Shown here: in pieces, positions 5,705 to 6,041 of the stretch | Layout: every line of letters begins with the position of its first letter | How positions within the stretch are numbered: the stretch's first letter is position 1 | DNA from: a bacterium | Lineage (GTDB): Bacteria; Desulfobacterota; DSWW01 | Assembly (NCBI GenBank): GCA_030609865.1 | Contig: JAUWSZ010000179.1 | Location: 1-6,041, forward strand | DNA: 6,041 nt | Direction: 5' to 3' | The notes under the pieces: generated by a model | What the model was told of the DNA's origin: nothing | Database searches by the model: none | The model's input: only the letters and a program-made list of their open reading frames with translations | Made by a program: the position numbers and the translations under genes

Positions 5705-5804
5705 TTAGGTATTAGGTATTAGGTATTAGCTCCCCGCCATTGCCCCCCAGAAGGATACCCGGGAGGGTGGTTGGGAGGGCTAATACCTAACGGCTAATAC
5801 CTAA
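5705..5804. repeat. Palindrome of TTAGGTA units between convergent genes
   Basis: The left arm (5705-5730) holds three tandem TTAGGTA units plus TTAGC. The right arm (5779-5804), read in reverse complement, matches it at 23 of 26 positions; only the three bases at positions 12-14 of the arm differ. The 48-nt loop is C-rich on its left and G-rich on its right (CCCGGGAGGG), so the loop can partly pair too. It sits in the 5662-5834 gap, where transcripts of the M24 and CYTH genes meet, and could act as a two-way transcript end although no T-run follows. Nothing else is seen in this gap. Confidence 0.75.
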
Positions 5805-5834
5805 TGGCAAGGCTTACAGCGTGTTCAGGGGCCT

Positions 5835-6041
5835 TCAGCGGCTGCCAAGGTGCTCCAAAAACCGCTGGTACTTCGTGGCGGGCTGGGGTACGAAACGGAC
5901 GCCCATTCCGTCGAGGAGGGCCTCCAGAAGACCTCGATCCCGTTCCGGATCGTCTGTTTCCACCTCTACTTCATAGTCTTCTTCCCCGTCCGAATACCGG
6001 CTTGCGTCCACCTCCATGCAAAGGCCCTCGGCGGTCCTGTA
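5835..6041 (-). CDS. CYTH-domain protein, C-terminal 68 residues (partial, cut by window edge)
   Basis: The frame is open from the stop at 5835 to the last base of the window, so the in-frame ATG at 6017 is internal and the gene starts outside. The visible part reads YRTAEGLCMEVDASRYSDG, then EEDYEVEVETDDPE, and ends TKYQRFLEHL. This is the usual C-terminal third of the triphosphate tunnel (CYTH) fold: a beta-strand with L/C-x-x-E-V-D, an acidic strand E-V-E-V-E, a helix, then a conserved Lys in T-K-Y-x-R-F-L. Members hydrolyse inorganic triphosphate, thiamine triphosphate or other organic triphosphates, or act as class IV adenylate cyclases. The N-terminal ExExK motif, which would confirm activity, lies beyond the edge. 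It is convergent with the M24 gene. Confidence 0.75.
   Translation of the reverse strand, partial: YRTAEGLCMEVDASRYSDGEEDYEVEVETDDPERDRGLLEALLDGMGVRFVPQPATKYQRFLEHLGSR

Overview
This is a GC-rich bacterial window with five protein genes, one decayed gene and unusually repeat-rich intergenic DNA. Codon use, Shine-Dalgarno sites and sigma70-like promoters are bacterial. The gene families are too widespread to name the organism. The mix of soluble hydrolases with several different short-unit palindromes between genes is reminiscent of uncultured Desulfobacterota/Deltaproteobacteria-type genomes, but that is a weak inference.

Layout from left to right: (1) 1-82, the end of a repeat element with a GAGGAC/GACGAC core. 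(2) 83-1858, minus strand, a 591-aa alpha/beta hydrolase with an atypical nucleophile elbow. (3) 1859-1989, a divergent intergenic region with a good plus-strand promoter and ribosome binding site. (4) 1990-~2228, a decayed start of an M20 metallopeptidase gene, followed by a GC-rich palindrome. (5) 2380-2979, minus strand, a DedA/VTT-domain membrane protein starting at TTG. (6) 2980-3271, intergenic, filled by a nested palindrome of about 172 bp whose arms are 7-bp repeats and whose loop carries a core also found at the left edge of the window. (7) 3272-4309, minus strand, a DHH/DHHA1 phosphoesterase. (8) 4310-4449, a divergent promoter region. (9) 4450-5661, plus strand, an M24 (Xaa-Pro dipeptidase-like) metallopeptidase. 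(10) 5662-5834, a convergent gap holding a palindrome built of TTAGGTA units. (11) 5835-6041, minus strand, the C-terminal part of a CYTH-domain protein cut by the window edge.

The genes are mostly single transcription units separated by 130-290 bp, so this is not an obvious operon or a defence or biosynthetic cluster. A loose phosphate theme (a DHH phosphoesterase and a CYTH triphosphatase-type protein on the same strand, separated by the oppositely oriented M24 gene) is possible but unproven. The most unusual content is in the intergenic repeats: three large palindromes of unrelated sequence share one plan, with arms made of 6- or 7-bp tandem units. Several enzymes also carry substitutions at family-conserved positions.
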